Below, piece after piece: positions 21,120 to 31,796 of a DNA stretch of 64,000 bases. The notes below the pieces were generated by a model. The model did not search any database. It was not told the origin of the DNA and worked only from the letters and a program-made list of their open reading frames with translations. Positions within the stretch are counted from its first letter, which is position 1; every line of letters begins with the position of its first letter. The DNA comes from Prorocentrum cordatum (taxonomy: Eukaryota > Sar > Dinophyceae > Prorocentrales > Prorocentraceae), in NCBI GenBank assembly GCA_963575745.1, contig CAUYUJ010004747.1, positions 473,510-537,509 on the forward strand. Direction: 5' to 3'. The position numbers and the translations under genes are program-made.

Positions 21120-22398
21120 CCAAGCAGCTCGGGTGACCGAGAAGACTCTAGAAGTTCATTGCAGCGCTGGGCTCAGGTTCTCGACTTGGGCCCTGCAGCG
21201 CGGTCTACGTCCCAGCGGTGCTGACGAATGGGGCGATCTTTTAGTTGAGTTCAAAAATGATGAGATTGTACACCTCGCTCCAGTTAAGTTCGTGAATGCT
21301 GTTGCGTCAGTGGATTTATCCTTTCCTCGGATGCGAGGTAAACTTCTGTGGAGCAAGGCAGCGATTGCTGGATGGGAGAGAAATGCAGGGCGCAAGCACA
21401 CGGTGCCTCTCGGGAAGTTGCCCGGCAAGCTCCTCGGGGCCCACATGGCTTCCAAGGGGAACCCCCGTCTGGGCCTTGCTCTCATCGTGCGGTGCCACGC
21501 GGGTTTGCGCCCCTCGGATCTCCTGGGAATATTACCTGGAAATCTCATCTCCCCTCGCGATTTGGGCGAGAACACCAACCTCGCCGCGGTATCAGTTGCT
21601 CTCGGGGCTCGGACGGGGGCGAAGCTCAAGAGGCCCCAGGCGGCTCGTGTCTTTCAGGAGGACTGGGACATCCTGGAGGTGCTAGAGGACATCACGAAGG
21701 CCACCCCGGCTGAGACCCCGCTCTTCCCCTACAGCTTGGCCCAGCACCGCAAGGTTCTCAAGGGTGCCGAGGGCTCGCTTGGATTATCCATGGGGTGGGG
21801 GCCTCGTAGCCCCAGAGCAGGATGGGCCAGTGACTCGAGGGCCGGAGGGCTCTCGTTTGAAGAAGTTCGGGAACGAGGGAAGTGGATTTCGGATTGGAGT
21901 TTGCGCATTTATTTCGACATCGTCGGCGCGAGCCACATCCTCACCCAGCTAAACACGAAGGGCTTCGCGCAACAGTTGCACTGGCTCAAGAGGGGCTGGC
22001 GCCAGTACTTTTCGGCGTTCATTTGGGGAGCGCGTCATTTACCAGTGCGTGGGCCCCAAGGGCTACGTGAAGGACAAGACCTCTGGGGGCTGGGTCAAGG
22101 GCCCCGCGCTGGCATGGATGGAGAGCGCACCACCCCTGCCGAGCACGCCCGGGACACCCACCAGCTGGATTCAGCGTTCAAGTGCTCCTCCATCGGGGGC
22201 GGCGTCGAGGGCGGCCTCCCCAGGGGCGGTCTCGCTGGTACTCGCACCGCCCAAGGCCAAGAGCCCGGGGATGTCGCCGCCGCCCACGGCGCTCGCAGCA
22301 CCCCCATCCAGAGGCAGCAGGACACGCGATACCGGGAGGACTGCAGTTCTACGCCCAGACCCAGCCCAGAATACATCAAGCCAGAGTTGCAAAGGTGA
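21115..22398 (+). pseudogene. Tyrosine recombinase (DIRS/PAT type)
   Basis: Recombinase-like sequence runs from ~21130 to ~22035, then becomes Pro/Ser-rich to the TGA at 22396-22398. The arginine box reads RCHAGLRPSDLLGI (~21490-21531). The second box reads WGPRSPRAGWASDS (~21796-21837), then GLSFEEVRERGKWISDWSLR and IYFD, which supplies the catalytic Tyr (~21912). The normal H-x-x-R of box two is R-x-x-R here, so the histidine is replaced. Tyrosine recombinases of this form define DIRS, PAT and Ngaro retroelements, which integrate as circles without an integrase. Confidence 0.7.
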
Positions 22399-22401
22399 GT
22401 T

Positions 22402-23475
22402 TCGTCAAGATGGCTGTCAATTGCAGTGGGGTGATCGGGTCAGCGCGTGGGCCGTGCTTCGCCCCTGCCACCCTCCTCCCAGTGCTCTTCGTCACTTTCC
22501 CGCCGAGCATGTCCCCTAGCATGTCCTGGAGCGCCGAGGCTGCGGCGTCCTTGGTGGAGGATGTGGCAGGAGCAGGGGGAGCTGCGGCACTCGCGGCCAG
22601 GAATCTCACCATGGCCGTGAGTGGAGTTGCGCTTGCAGTTGCAAGGAATTCAGCTACGTCCGTTGACGAAGCATGGTCGGGCATAGATCTACTGGGGTGC
22701 CGCCTGGACGTGGCAGGCGCTCGTTTTGTCGTGGGCATCGGGGCACGCTCTCGCCCCAGTATGATGAGGGAGCTCGAGCGCGGCTTGACAGTCGTCCCAG
22801 ATGCGACTTGGCAGTCGAACTGTGGAGATCAATCAATGCTGTGTCAGTTCGGGCGCCCGTGGCGGCGCGGCTCTCCTCTCAGGCCAATTTTACGGAGAGC
22901 TTCTTCATATGGGACTGGGAGGTGTTCCTAGTCGAGGAGGCAGTTCTGGCAGTTCGCTATTATTTCGCTCGCTTAGGGTTTGAACTTCAGCGGGCCAATC
23001 CACCATGGGCCCTGACTGGTGCCGATGGGGGTGAGCTGGAGCGCATCGCGCCCAGAGTCAAGGATGCTATCGCAGCGGCGGTCGATGCCTCAGTGCTCAG
23101 GTCACCGCTCACCGCACGCGAGGTTCCAGCTGCCCACCACTCGCCCACCCCTTTGGTTCCGTCTCGGCAGATGGGCCCATTCTCAGATAGACTGGCTGTG
23201 GTGCACTAGCGGGGTTTGGCCTTGAGGCCAGTACAAAGTCATATAGTATCGCAGGTCGGACACCGGGGTTCGGCATCATCTCAGAGCCCATTCTCAGAGT
23301 GCGACTGGGAGTGCAGATTTCTTCTGGTGAAGTGGATGAGGTCAATCAAGATTTGAAGCCCTCGGCCGAGGGATATGTCGGAAGGCAGTTTGCAGCACGT
23401 CAGGACCGTAATGTGACATGCGACATGGTTTTGGTCAGCTCGTGGTCTGTTGAAAGTTGGAGATGGTCATCTTGA
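22402..23475 (+). pseudogene. Uncharacterised protein region, frameshifted, after the recombinase
   Basis: Protein-like segments appear in successive frames: SLVEDVAGAGGAAALAARNL (~22549-22608) with LLGCRLDVAGARFVVGIGAR (~22689-22750); then WEVFLVEEAVLAVRYYFARL (~22918-22977) with ERIAPRVKDAIAAAVDAS (~23040-23094); then EVDEVNQDLKPSAEGYVGRQ (~23331-23390) to a stop at 23473-23475. At least two frameshifts separate them. No family was recognised. The last ~50 residues are duplicated at 23808-23951. It may be a third retroelement ORF or an unrelated host gene. Confidence 0.4.
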
Positions 23476-23665
23476 TAATCGTGAGTGACGCGTGTTGTTT
23501 CTTTTATTCCGAGCAGGCTTCGCGTGATGCGCGCTCCCGTTTGCACGGGTTTTGCCTGCACGTCCCTAGTCTTTCCCCCCCCTTTCCCTGTCCGCCGGGG
23601 GCGGCGCGGGGGTCTGGTGGGTGGGCTTCTTGAGGCTTCCTGAACTCAACTCGTTTTGCACATTA
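23328..23665 (+). repeat. Direct repeat, left copy (~340 bp)
   Basis: Begins GTGAAGTGGATGAGGTCA and ends CTCAACTCGTTTTGCACATTA. It covers the last ~50 codons of the preceding frame, a stop, GGTCATCTTGATAATCGTGA and a C/G-rich tail. It matches 23806-24145 across its length with scattered differences. Confidence 0.9.
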
Positions 23666-23805
23666 TGATGAAGTGACAGTCTTCGGGCGGGTATTAATGC
23701 ATGGCGCTGGTCCAGCAATGCTCTCCAACAGCAAGCGTGCCTCTGCAGCTGTTCGGGACCACCCCAATCCCGCCCTTGGGAAGTTCCAAGGATTTTCCTT
23801 TGATG
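23666..23805 (+). other. Spacer between the direct repeats
   Basis: About 140 bp of unique sequence (ATGAAGTGACAGTCTTCGGG ...). In a PAT/Ngaro-type element this position would hold the A2 repeat, whose twin should lie at the 5' end. No twin was found by eye near 14.8-15.4 kb. Confidence 0.4.
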
Positions 23806-24145
23806 AAGTGGATGAGGTCACTCAAGATTTGAAGCCCTCGGCCGAGGGATATGTCAGGAGGCAGTTCGCAGCGCGTCAGGACTGTAACGTGACATGTGAT
23901 ATGGCTTTGGTCATCTCGTGGTCTGTTGACAATTCGAGATGGTCATCTTGATAATCGTGAGTGACGCTTGCTGTTTCTTTTATGTTGTACAGGCTTCGCC
24001 TGATGCGCGCTCCCAGTTGTATAGGCTTCGCCTGCACGTCCCTAGTCTTTCCTCCCCCTTATCCTGGCCGCCACGGGGGCGGTGCGGGGGTCGAGTGGGT
24101 GGGTTTCTTGAGGCTTCCTGAGCTCAACTCGGTCTGCACATTAGA
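23806..24145 (+). repeat. Direct repeat, right copy (~340 bp)
   Basis: Second copy of the 23328-23665 repeat, again encoding FDEVDEVTQDLKPSAEGYVR and ending with SWSVDN...RWSS and a stop at ~23949. Differences are mostly single bases, many silent in the shared frame. It ends at a CATA microsatellite. Confidence 0.9.
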
Positions 24146-24390
24146 CATACATACCCACATACACACGTGCATGCATCCATACACACATACATGCATCCAT
24201 ACATACATGTACGTGTACATGCATATATCTAATACAACAAACAACCCATGTAAACACACATAGTATATACAGACATACGTGCATGCATACATACATACAC
24301 ACATACAGACGTGCATGCATGCATGTGTACATACATACAAAAACAGGCCGACAGGCAAACATATATGCATACGTACACATACACATGCTC
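24146..24390. repeat. CATA/CACA microsatellite
   Basis: Degenerate ACATACATACACACATGCAT sequence for ~245 bp. Cys/Tyr/Met-rich frames on the minus strand are repeat by-products. Confidence 0.9.
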
Positions 24391-25700
24391 CATATTCTGA
24401 ACCTGGGGAGGCGCGATCAGAAACGCCGGCGCGCCGCATTGCAGAAACACGCGGCACGATGCCAAGGAGGAGTGCAAAACGGCAGCTTGCGAGAATCTAC
24501 TCAGCCATTAGGACATTCGCGTAGGCCGCTCACCAGGAAAAGCCGCCCCAGGGAAGTGGTCGAAAATTCAGGCGGCCCAAGCGGGTCGGAAAATTCTTGA
24601 GCTTCCCGAAGGGTCACCAGGAGTCCCTGGGCCACAACAGTTCTCGCAGCCTGCGACCGGGAGACAGCATTTGATTGCTTGAAAATCTGACAAGGAGAAG
24701 CAGGAGGAGGAGGACAGAGGGAACGTGAGTATGATTCGAAAGGGGAGGAAGGCCATGAGGACGAGGATTGGGATTTTTCGATCAGCAAACCGAATTCGGG
24801 AGCCGCAGTGCAGACGACCGATTCACGAGCTGAAGAGGACAGATGGGGTTCCGTGCTCTTCTTGGGTCAGTCCTGAGAACTCCGCACCGCCCAAACCCCC
24901 CCTTCAGTTTCCACCGCCCTTCTCCGGGCGGAGGTGGGCGACGACAAGCAGGAAGAGGACGAGGCACAGCGTGTGCTGGTTTGCGGGCTTCGGTGCCGGG
25001 TGCGCCCAGGGTCCACGAGCTGAGCAAAAATCAGCGCCTCAGGCCCCTCCCCAGGAGGAGGAAGCGGGGGATGAAGAAAAAAAGAAGGAAGAAAGGGGGA
25101 GGAGAAAGGAGGAGAAGGAGAAGGAGAAGGAGGAGAAGGAGAAGGACTAGGAGGAGGGAGGCTAGGCTTCGGCCTTACTTTTGCGCAACGTCAAAAATGA
25201 GGAGGGAGGAAGCAGAGGAGGAGGAGGAGGAGGAGGAGGAGGAGGAAAAGGGACAACGTCCAAAGGAGGGGGAGAAGGAGGACTGCGTTGCGCGTGCTGA
25301 GAGGAGGCATCCACCAAACGAGGAACGCATACTTTGCGCCTTCGGAGCTGGGAATCTCTCTCTTTCTCTCTGTTTCTCTCTCTCTCTCTCTTTTCTGCCA
25401 CACTTCCTTTTTCGGCACCTATTGGGGACAACCGTGCAGTCAGAGCGTATCGCACAATCTCGAAACCGACACCCTCCACGATATGGCACACACGTAGTCC
25501 TCATGACTTCTCCGCCCCGCAGGCGGGGCGTATTGTGTTCCGAGCGCGTTTGCCAACGTCCCGCCCTCTGATATATAGAAACGGGTGCGTTGTGGGGGTC
25601 CACGCGTGATCTTCGTAGCCAGTTTCGCTCAAGCTTGAGTGTTCAAGCTCAAAGCACCCTTTCGAATCTTGTCTTTTCGGTTCCGACCCTGAACCCTGCC
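24391..25700. other. Gene-poor region upstream of the rhamnosidase
   Basis: Unassigned sequence with an AAGGAGGAG-rich purine block (~25060-25150), GAG repeats (~25200-25275), and a TCTCTC tract (~25350-25392). Any promoter or 5' exon of the downstream gene would lie here, but no TATA-like or other core element was recognised. Confidence 0.5.
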
Positions 25701-25853
25701 ATGGCGCCGCGGGGCCTCCTGGCGCTCCTCTCTGAGGCCCTCGCAGTCGCATCTCGGGCACCCTCTGGTCTTCTTGTGGACCTGAAGCCCGCACCACACG
25801 CGGGTGTGGACCGCGCGCGGCCAACGATCAGCTGGATTGTCCCTCACCTGGAC
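25701..25853 (+). CDS. Alpha-L-rhamnosidase (GH78), exon 1
   Basis: ATG at 25701 is the first true ATG in its frame and opens with MAPRGLLALLSEALAVASRA, a mildly hydrophobic N-terminus with no clear signal peptidase site. LLVDLKPAPHAGVDRARPT and SWIVPHLD follow, resembling the start of bacterial-type GH78 enzymes (ligand-free N-terminal beta domain with PxF/ISW). Similarity stops after LDG near 25853. A donor with GA or GG at 25851-25854 would join in phase 0 to exon 2. Exact donor unsure (25850 or 25853). Confidence 0.6.
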
Positions 25854-26682
25854 GGCTGTAACACGTCATCTTGGTATGCGCCTGGAGACCCTTCAGTTCT
25901 ATGATCTTGACCCTGCGCGTCACCATGGTGACCAGGGAGGCCAAGAGCTTACTGAACTGAGAGGATTTTGATCAGTGTCCTGACGCACCGAAGCCCTTCA
26001 GTTTCATCCGGTGATCCTCAGGACGTATGTTAGCCGTTAGCCCCATGAGTGCCCGCCCCGTTCAGCTCCGTCGGCAGCGCCCCGCCGGTCTCGGCCCTCA
26101 TCGAGGGCTTTGGTGGACAAGCGCACGCTGGCGCCAACACTCGTCCTGCCCAGGGCCCCCCCTGGGTGTAGCAGATCGCCGTCGTCGTCATCCTTGCTGT
26201 CCTCGTCCTCGTCGATTCCGTCGTTGTCTCCGTCGGCGTCGTGGCGTTCACGTCTGGAGAGCGTCTCGCGAAGTTGAGTACACCCTGTCAGCGACTCGCT
26301 CATCCTCACACGTGCGAGAAGTGGAGAAGGCTTGGCAAGGGCCTCCACCCGAAGAGGGACGGAGTCTCAGTCAAGCCTGTCTCTTTTTGCCCTGTATAAT
26401 TTGGGATCCTTGGCCGCTGATGTCAAAAAGTCTTCGTCGTCGCCGCTGAACTGAAGGACCCCAGGCTGCGTACCTGGCGGCGCGCAGGCGGGGGCGCGGC
26501 GGCGGGGTGGCCCTCTGACCGAGAGCGCCCCGCCTCGCCTTCCCCGCAGCAGCTTAGCGGGCGGGGCGCCGACCTCTCCCGAGGGGCCGCATGTCACCCC
26601 CCCCCCTCCGCCTCCCTACCTGCCTCCTCAGAGGAGGGAAAGCTGCCCACACCGCTGCTCTTGCCTCGCTCTCCCCTTTTGT

Positions 26683-26800
26683 GGGCCTCCTGGGAGGCCT
26701 TCGTCGCCACCGCTGGATTCGCCTCGAAATTCTGGTCTGAACGCACCCTGGGAGAGGTCCGGGCAGTGGAGGTATCGGTAATTTTGTCGGTAACTCTTGG
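26683..26800 (+). repeat. Dispersed repeat, family 6, copy a
   Basis: GGGCCTCCTGGGAGGCCTTC, then GTCGCCACCGCTGGATTCGC, then CTCGAAATTCTGGTC. A forward copy lies at 41262-41360 and a reverse copy at 39458-39513. Non-coding. Confidence 0.75.
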
Positions 26801-26937
26801 TTTCCCCATCAACTTCTGCCTGCAAGTCTGGCCTTGTCGTCTTGTGGCACTGCCAGCGCGGTCTGTACCAGGAAATTGTGCTCATATGGTCCTCCGCATC
26901 CCCCCTCCTGCCCACTGCTGCCTCCCCCCTCCTCTTC

Positions 26938-27600
26938 TTACTCCGCCTCCTCCTCCTCCTCCTCCTCCTCCTCCTCCTCCTCCTCCTCCTCCCTCCCTCT
27001 CTCCTCCTCCTCCTCCTCCTCCTCCTCCTCCTCCTCCTCCTCCTCCTCCTCCTCCTCCTCCTCCTCCTCATCCCTCATCCCTCCCTCATCCCTCCTCCCT
27101 CCTCCCTCCTCCCTGCTCCCTCCTCCCTCCTCCTCCTCCCTCCTCCTCCTCCCTCCTCCCTCCTCCCTCCTCCCTCCTCCTCCTCCTCCTCCTCCTCCTC
27201 CTCCTCCTCCTCCCTCCCTCCTCCCTCCTCCCTCCTCCCTCCTCCCTCCTCCTCCTCCCTCCTCCTCCTCCTCCTCCCTCCCCCTCCTCCCTCCTCCCTC
27301 CTCCTCCTCCTCCTCCTCCTCGCTCCTCCTCCTCCTCCTCCTCCTCCTCCTCTCCTCCTCCTCCTCCTCCTCCTCCTCCTCCTCCTCCTCCTCCTCCTCC
27401 TCCCTCCCTCCCTCCTCCCTCCCTCCCTCCCTCCCTCCCTCCTCCCTCCCTCCTCCTCCTCCTCCTCCCTCCTCCCTCTCCTCCCCTCCCTCCTCGCTCC
27501 TCCCCTCCTCCCCCTCCTCCTCCTCCTCCTCCTCCTCCTCCTCCTCCTCCTCCTCCTCCTCCTCCTCCTCCTCCTTCCGCTCCTCCTCCCCCCCCTCCTC
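26938..27600. repeat. Large (CTC)n / CCT-rich array
   Basis: About 660 bp of nearly pure CTC trinucleotide with CCCTC interruptions. Strand-asymmetric polypyrimidine that could adopt triplex structures. Very long Pro/Leu/Ser (plus) and Glu/Arg/Gly (minus) frames here are artefacts. Confidence 0.95.
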
Positions 27601-27745
27601 CTGACCACTTCTTAGACCTGCGTCTGGCCGTGGCCGCCAGGGCCACGCGTGCCCTCCATACCCAGAAATCCGACGGCCTCGATCATTTTCATACATGCGG
27701 GGTTCATGGAAGTCCCGACCCTTTCCCATGGGCCAGCCCTTCATA

Positions 27746-27802
27746 CCGAGTCGTTTTTTGACGGCCCTGGGGCCCAGCGAGGGCCTCCGGGAGGCCGATG
27801 AC
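27746..27802 (-). repeat. Dispersed repeat, family 5, reverse copy
   Basis: CGAGTCGTTTTTTGACGGCC, then CTGGGGCCCAGCGAGGGCCT and CCGGGAGGCCGA: the reverse complement of the 10966 copy. Another reverse copy at 28556-28610. Confidence 0.6.
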
Positions 27803-28045
27803 GACGAACAATTTCTGCATCCTCGAGCTCCGACGCTGCGACAAACTGCTGCATCTCGAAAATTTCACAAGTGGGGCCCCAGTCCGTCGTTATTTATCGG
27901 GCCAGACCTGTGCTGTCCCCGGGGCCCGAAACGGGGCAGCGAATCGCGCTGGGAAAGTGCCAACGCCAGGATCTCGGGGGAGGCCCGGGCTCCTCGCACC
28001 CGCCCGCCACCCCTCCGTGCGTGCCGCCACCCGTCGCCGGGGCAG

Positions 28046-28200
28046 ACCCAGAGCCATTTCCGCCTGCAGCTCTCCGGCACCCGCGACTTCACGTCGGCCC
28101 TCCTAGGCGACTCGGGGCGCGTCGCGAGCGCTGCCTCGCTGGCGGTGCCCTGGCCAGGGCCGGAACTTGCGCCGGCTACCACGTACTGGTGCCGCCTGAG
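28046..28200 (+). CDS. Alpha-L-rhamnosidase (GH78), exon 2
   Basis: Reads TQSHFRLQLSGTRDF, then LLGDSGRVASAASLAVPWPG and PELAPATTYWCRLR. This is the expected N-terminal GH78 pattern (Q.AYRI.V, DSG.V.S, V.Y.GP.L...T.Y.WRVR). The acceptor GGGGCAG precedes 28046. The likely donor is CTGAG with GA at 28201, a non-canonical GA donor. Joining to 35314 restores LRVCANVVVWSSFITGNF without a frame break. Codon phase: two bases (AG) of an Arg codon end this exon and the third base comes from exon 3. Confidence 0.65.
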
Positions 28201-28264
28201 GACTGGGCGTCACCAGCCCAGACATGCTCGCGTCGTAAAGAGACGGTTGCTTTCTCCTCTGGCG

Positions 28265-28412
28265 TTTTTCGGTCAATACCCTGGCCGTCCCCCTAAATGG
28301 ATCGGCGCGGAGCCCCCCATGCCTGTCGCGCGGAGCGCGCCAGGGGCGGCGCCCGAGGTGCCGCCAGCGGGGTCCAGGGTCGATCCAACATCCACGCGGA
28401 GTTCTGAGAGTT
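28265..28412 (+). mobile_element. Foldback element, family 3, copy b
   Basis: Shares GGATCGGCGCGGAGCCCCCC, GCGGAGCGCGCCAGGGGCGG and the terminal GCGGAGTTCTGAGAG with the 10766 and 35166 elements. It ends in CTGAGAGTTT, like the 35313 boundary. Confidence 0.55.
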
Positions 28413-28820
28413 TCTGTTTCTGCCGTTAGTATTCTTCGAGTCTGGACCTTCTTGAGGCTGGGGTCACCTCTGGGCCATGGGCACCTCTCCCTGGCACCCG
28501 AGGTGCTGCTTCTGTTCAATACGGAGTTCGCAGAAGTCCCGACCCGCCTCCTCTTCTTCCGAGTCGCGTTTTGAAGGACTCGGGGCCCGGCGAGGGCCGG
28601 AAGGAGCCGAGAGCGGCCAACAAAACCTTCTGCCGCATAAGTTGTTTTGCACCGCCGCATAAGTTGTTTTGCAGCGCAAGCATGCCCTGTGCTAGCGACA
28701 CCCTCGTCGCAGGCGATTTATCCCCCACCCCCCGACTTTTCGATGAAACATGAAACCGCTCAGAAAATGAGGGAAGCTCGGCGTTACACCCCTATCGAGG
28801 TTGGACGCCCCCCCATCGTA

Positions 28821-28873
28821 TATCCCAGGGTAGGGCCCCAAGTCCATTCGGAACCCCCACGAAGCCTGGGATA
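28821..28873. repeat. Short hairpin
   Basis: TATCCCAGG at 28821-28829 and CCTGGGATA at 28865-28873 form a 9 bp perfect stem. Confidence 0.6.
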
Positions 28874-29087
28874 GGGGTCGACATATCCCCCGTTACCTCG
28901 GACCATGCTCGCGTCGTGAGGAGCACCTTGCGGCGTGAGGTTGTTGGTCGCCTGCGACCTTCGGGCGCCCTCGCCCTTGCCCCGGGGGCTCCGCACAAGA
29001 CAAGGGCAGCATCTCGGAGGCCCGCGAGGCGTAAACTTGGCCGCGTAAGGTCGCGCGTGAGCGCCCTCTTGTTCTTCGTGTTCTTAT

Positions 29088-29152
29088 TATCCTCCTCCTC
29101 CTCCTTCTCCTCCTCCTCCTCCTCCTCCTCCTCCTCCTCCTCCTCCTCCTCC
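29088..29152. repeat. (CTC)n microsatellite
   Basis: About 60 bp of CTC trinucleotide within intron 2. Confidence 0.95.
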
Positions 29153-29483
29153 CATGAGGTCGTGGCGTCTTCTCGCGTAAGATCCGTTTATTTCGAGCCC
29201 CCCCCGAGAGGACTTGGACGCCCGAGGGCTGCGCCTCGGAGTGGTCCGAGGCCAGCAAGATCATCCAGAAGGCCAACCAACGGCATGAACACGCATCGGA
29301 AGCGACGCAACCACAGGCAACGGTAGCACTTACTCCCGAAAAGAGAGGCTGCCCGTCGGTCGTTGACGGTAGTTATGTGTGGCGTCCCAGATCCCAATCT
29401 ACTTCAGCCACCTTCCGATTTCAAGAGACGAGCGTGTTCCTTCTTCCCTCCTCTTCAGGGGGCGACGCCACCACAGGCAAAGC

Positions 29484-29640
29484 AAAAGTGGGAGGCGACG
29501 CGAAAGCGAGAGGCGAAGCGAACGTGGGGAGGCGGAGCGAAAGTGGGGTGGGAAGCGAACGCTGGGGGCCAAGCGAAAATGGGAGGCGAAGCGAACATCG
29601 GAAGGCGAAGCGAACGCGCGAGGAGACGCCGGCACAGGCA
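29484..29640 (+). repeat. 18 bp minisatellite, forward block
   Basis: Degenerate tandem copies of AAAGTGGGAGGCGAAGCG. About eight units. The reverse-oriented block follows 100 bp later. Confidence 0.85.
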
Positions 29641-29744
29641 AAGGTGGCACTTCCCCACGACGAGACTGATCCACGGCTAGTTGAGGCCATTCACGACAAG
29701 GTGATACTCATTCACGACAAGGACGGCGTAAGGTGGAGACGATC

Positions 29745-30025
29745 GTTTCCCACTTTCCCTTCGCCTCCCACTTTCCCTTCGCCTCCCAATTTCGCGTCGG
29801 CTCCATCTGCTTCGGCTCTCACTCCCGCTTCCCCTCCCACATCCGCTTCGCTTTCCAGTGTTGCTTCGCATCCCACGATCGCTTCGTTTCCCACTGCCGC
29901 TTCGCCTCCCACTTTCGTTGCGTCGCCCAGTTTCGCTTCGCCTTCCACGTTCGTTTCGCCTCCCAGTTTCGCTTCGCCTCCCACGGTCGCTTCGCCTTGC
30001 ACCTTCGCTCCGCCTTCCGATGTTG
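29745..30025 (-). repeat. 18 bp minisatellite, reverse block
   Basis: CTTCGCCTCCCACTTTCGCT-type units, the reverse complement of the 29484 block. About 15 units. The forward and reverse blocks make a large imperfect palindrome centred near 29690, and the reverse block ends ~200 bp before the copia Gag. Confidence 0.85.
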
Positions 30026-30228
30026 CTCGGGATCTTGTGTGATTCGGACGCCATCAATTCGTGACTTCCCCGCAAGCCCTTTTGTTCGAGCTGCGTTGGA
30101 GGAAAAAGAGCTCCAAGATACGCTTTCTCCACGCTTCCGCGTAACTTCCGCTATGATAGCGGAGAGCGTGGTTTTGTGGTGAACTACGCAGAGCAGATCC
30201 ACGGGAAGATTGAGGACGTGCGCTGCCC

Positions 30229-31145
30229 ATGGCAGCGGCGCCCAGAGAGCAGCTGGTGGATTGCAGAAGCGACATCAAACTGCCAGAGTTCAGCGGCAGA
30301 GCTGAGGACTGGCCCAGCTGGTCCATCAAAGCACATGCGTTCGTCGCGCTGATGGGCTGGGATGACCTCATCGACAATGTTGAGACCCGGCCAGCGCTCG
30401 CGGTGGACAACGTCAGCATGGGCGAGCGCGCGGCAGCGACGAGCAGATGCTGCATGCCATGCTGATCACCAAGACCCAGCGCAAGGCGCTGGCGATGGTC
30501 ACTTTCGCAGGCAGGCACGAGGGTTTCATTGCCTGGCGAGCGATCAAGAATGAGTACGAGCCTGGGGTGGGCAACAGGTTCGCAGCTTTGCTCAGCGGCC
30601 TGCTCAAACCCAGGCGGGGCGACCAGAAGCCGTTTGCCAGCTCGTTGACTGGGACAACAACGTGGCGAGGGGTACGTCACGCAGGCGGGGAAGGACTTCG
30701 GCGATGAGTTTCGCATCGCCTCGCTGCTCGTCCATCGCCCCGAGCCGTGCAAGACCGCGCTGCGCAACGCTCCGACGGCCGCCAGGGTCTCGCACGCGGC
30801 GCTGAGGACCCACCTGAGAGTGTGGATGGCGTCTGGACAGGTCTTCGCAGCTAGCGGCACGGCGGGCCAAGGCGTGGCGCCGATGGAGATCGGTGCGATC
30901 TCGGTCCATGCCCTGCCGCAACAGCCTTAGCCAAAGCGCAAAGGCGACAAGTCGGGCGGCGGCAGGGGCGATAAGACGGGCGGCGCGGGCAACAAGGGCG
31001 GCAAGGGCAGCAAGAAGGGAGTCAAGAACGACGAGCTCCAGGGCAGCACCCCCGCCAAGTTCAAGGGAACAGGCAACCGGTGCCAGAAGCAGGGGCACAA
31101 GGAGAAGGACTGCCGGCACAAGGCAGCTGGCAAGCCTCAGGCGCC
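30229..31145 (+). pseudogene. Copia-type Gag (broken)
   Basis: ATG 30229 starts DIKLPEFSGRAEDWPSWSIK, the opening expected of a copia-type Gag. The frame shifts near 30445 and continues as MLITKTQRKALAMVTFAGRH (~30462-30521), then shifts again at ~30660 (GKDFGDEFRIASLLVHRPEP). A TAG at 30928 lies in that frame. A Lys/Gly-rich linker precedes the nucleocapsid motif NRCQKQGHKEKDC (~31077-31115), where the first Cys of the CCHC knuckle is Gly. Two frameshifts, one stop and a lost zinc ligand show it is dead. Confidence 0.7.
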
Positions 31146-31299
31146 GACGTCAGCGCCCCCGAGGGCGGCCGCAGCCCAGCAGGCCTCTGCGGGCGCTGAG
31201 GGCCGGCGGACCGCGAGCGCGGCGGCCGCGGGCTCTGACGGCGACGAGGTCGGCCGGGTCTCCGGGGCCCGGAGCTCGGTCGGAGGCCGCCGCAGGGAG

Positions 31300-31450
31300 G
31301 AGCGCAGAGGGCCCATCCTCGCAGACAGCGGCAGCGACGAGCACCTCTGCGGCCAAGCGTTCGGAGCACAGCGCCCGACAGTTCAGGGGGACCCCGCGGC
31401 GCCCAAGCTCACCACGGTGAGCGACCAGAGGCTTGGTACCGAGGGGCCCC
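31300..31450 (+). pseudogene. Copia-type protease fragment
   Basis: PILADSGSDEHLCGQAFG at ~31311-31364 matches the catalytic DSGSxxHxC segment of dinoflagellate copia-type polyproteins. The Asp and the Ser after it are intact. The frame ends a little past DAFYFAAQIHDATGEA at a stop near 31510. Confidence 0.65.
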
Positions 31451-31796
31451 GCAGGATCCCGACGCCTTCTACTTCGCTGCGCAGATCCACGACGCGACGG
31501 GCGAAGCCTAGCGCGCAGCCTGCCCCGCCAGGGTCGCCGCTGCAGGTGCCGCTGGAGCTCCGCGGGGGACAGCGCGGGGAGGGGATCCTCCGCCCCACCC
31601 AGATGCTCGAGGGCCACGTGGCCCAGCACCACCAGATGCAGGAGCTGCGCCACCACGGGCGCGGGAGGCGGCGGCGCCACCACGGGCGCGGGAGCCCGCG
31701 GCCCCACTGCAGGCGGCGCCTGCGAAGGGTCAGGAGGCACCTGCGGCGGCACAGCCGCCGGGGCGGTCATACCTCGAGGGGCTCGGCCCGAGCTCG

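Larger units (their letters stand above)
25854..28045 (+). other. Rhamnosidase intron 1 (inferred)
   Basis: About 2.2 kb. Contains unassigned sequence, a family 6 dispersed repeat at 26683-26745, and the large CTC array at 26938-27600. The 3' end reads GTCGCCGGGGCAG followed by exon 2. Confidence 0.5.

Noticed and set aside
23328-24145. LTRs of an LTR retrotransposon
   Set aside because: Both copies lie on the same side of the coding region only 140 bp apart, and the repeat includes coding sequence.
26661-27761. Very long Pro/Leu/Ser and Glu/Arg/Gly frames
   Set aside because: Produced by the CTC trinucleotide array.
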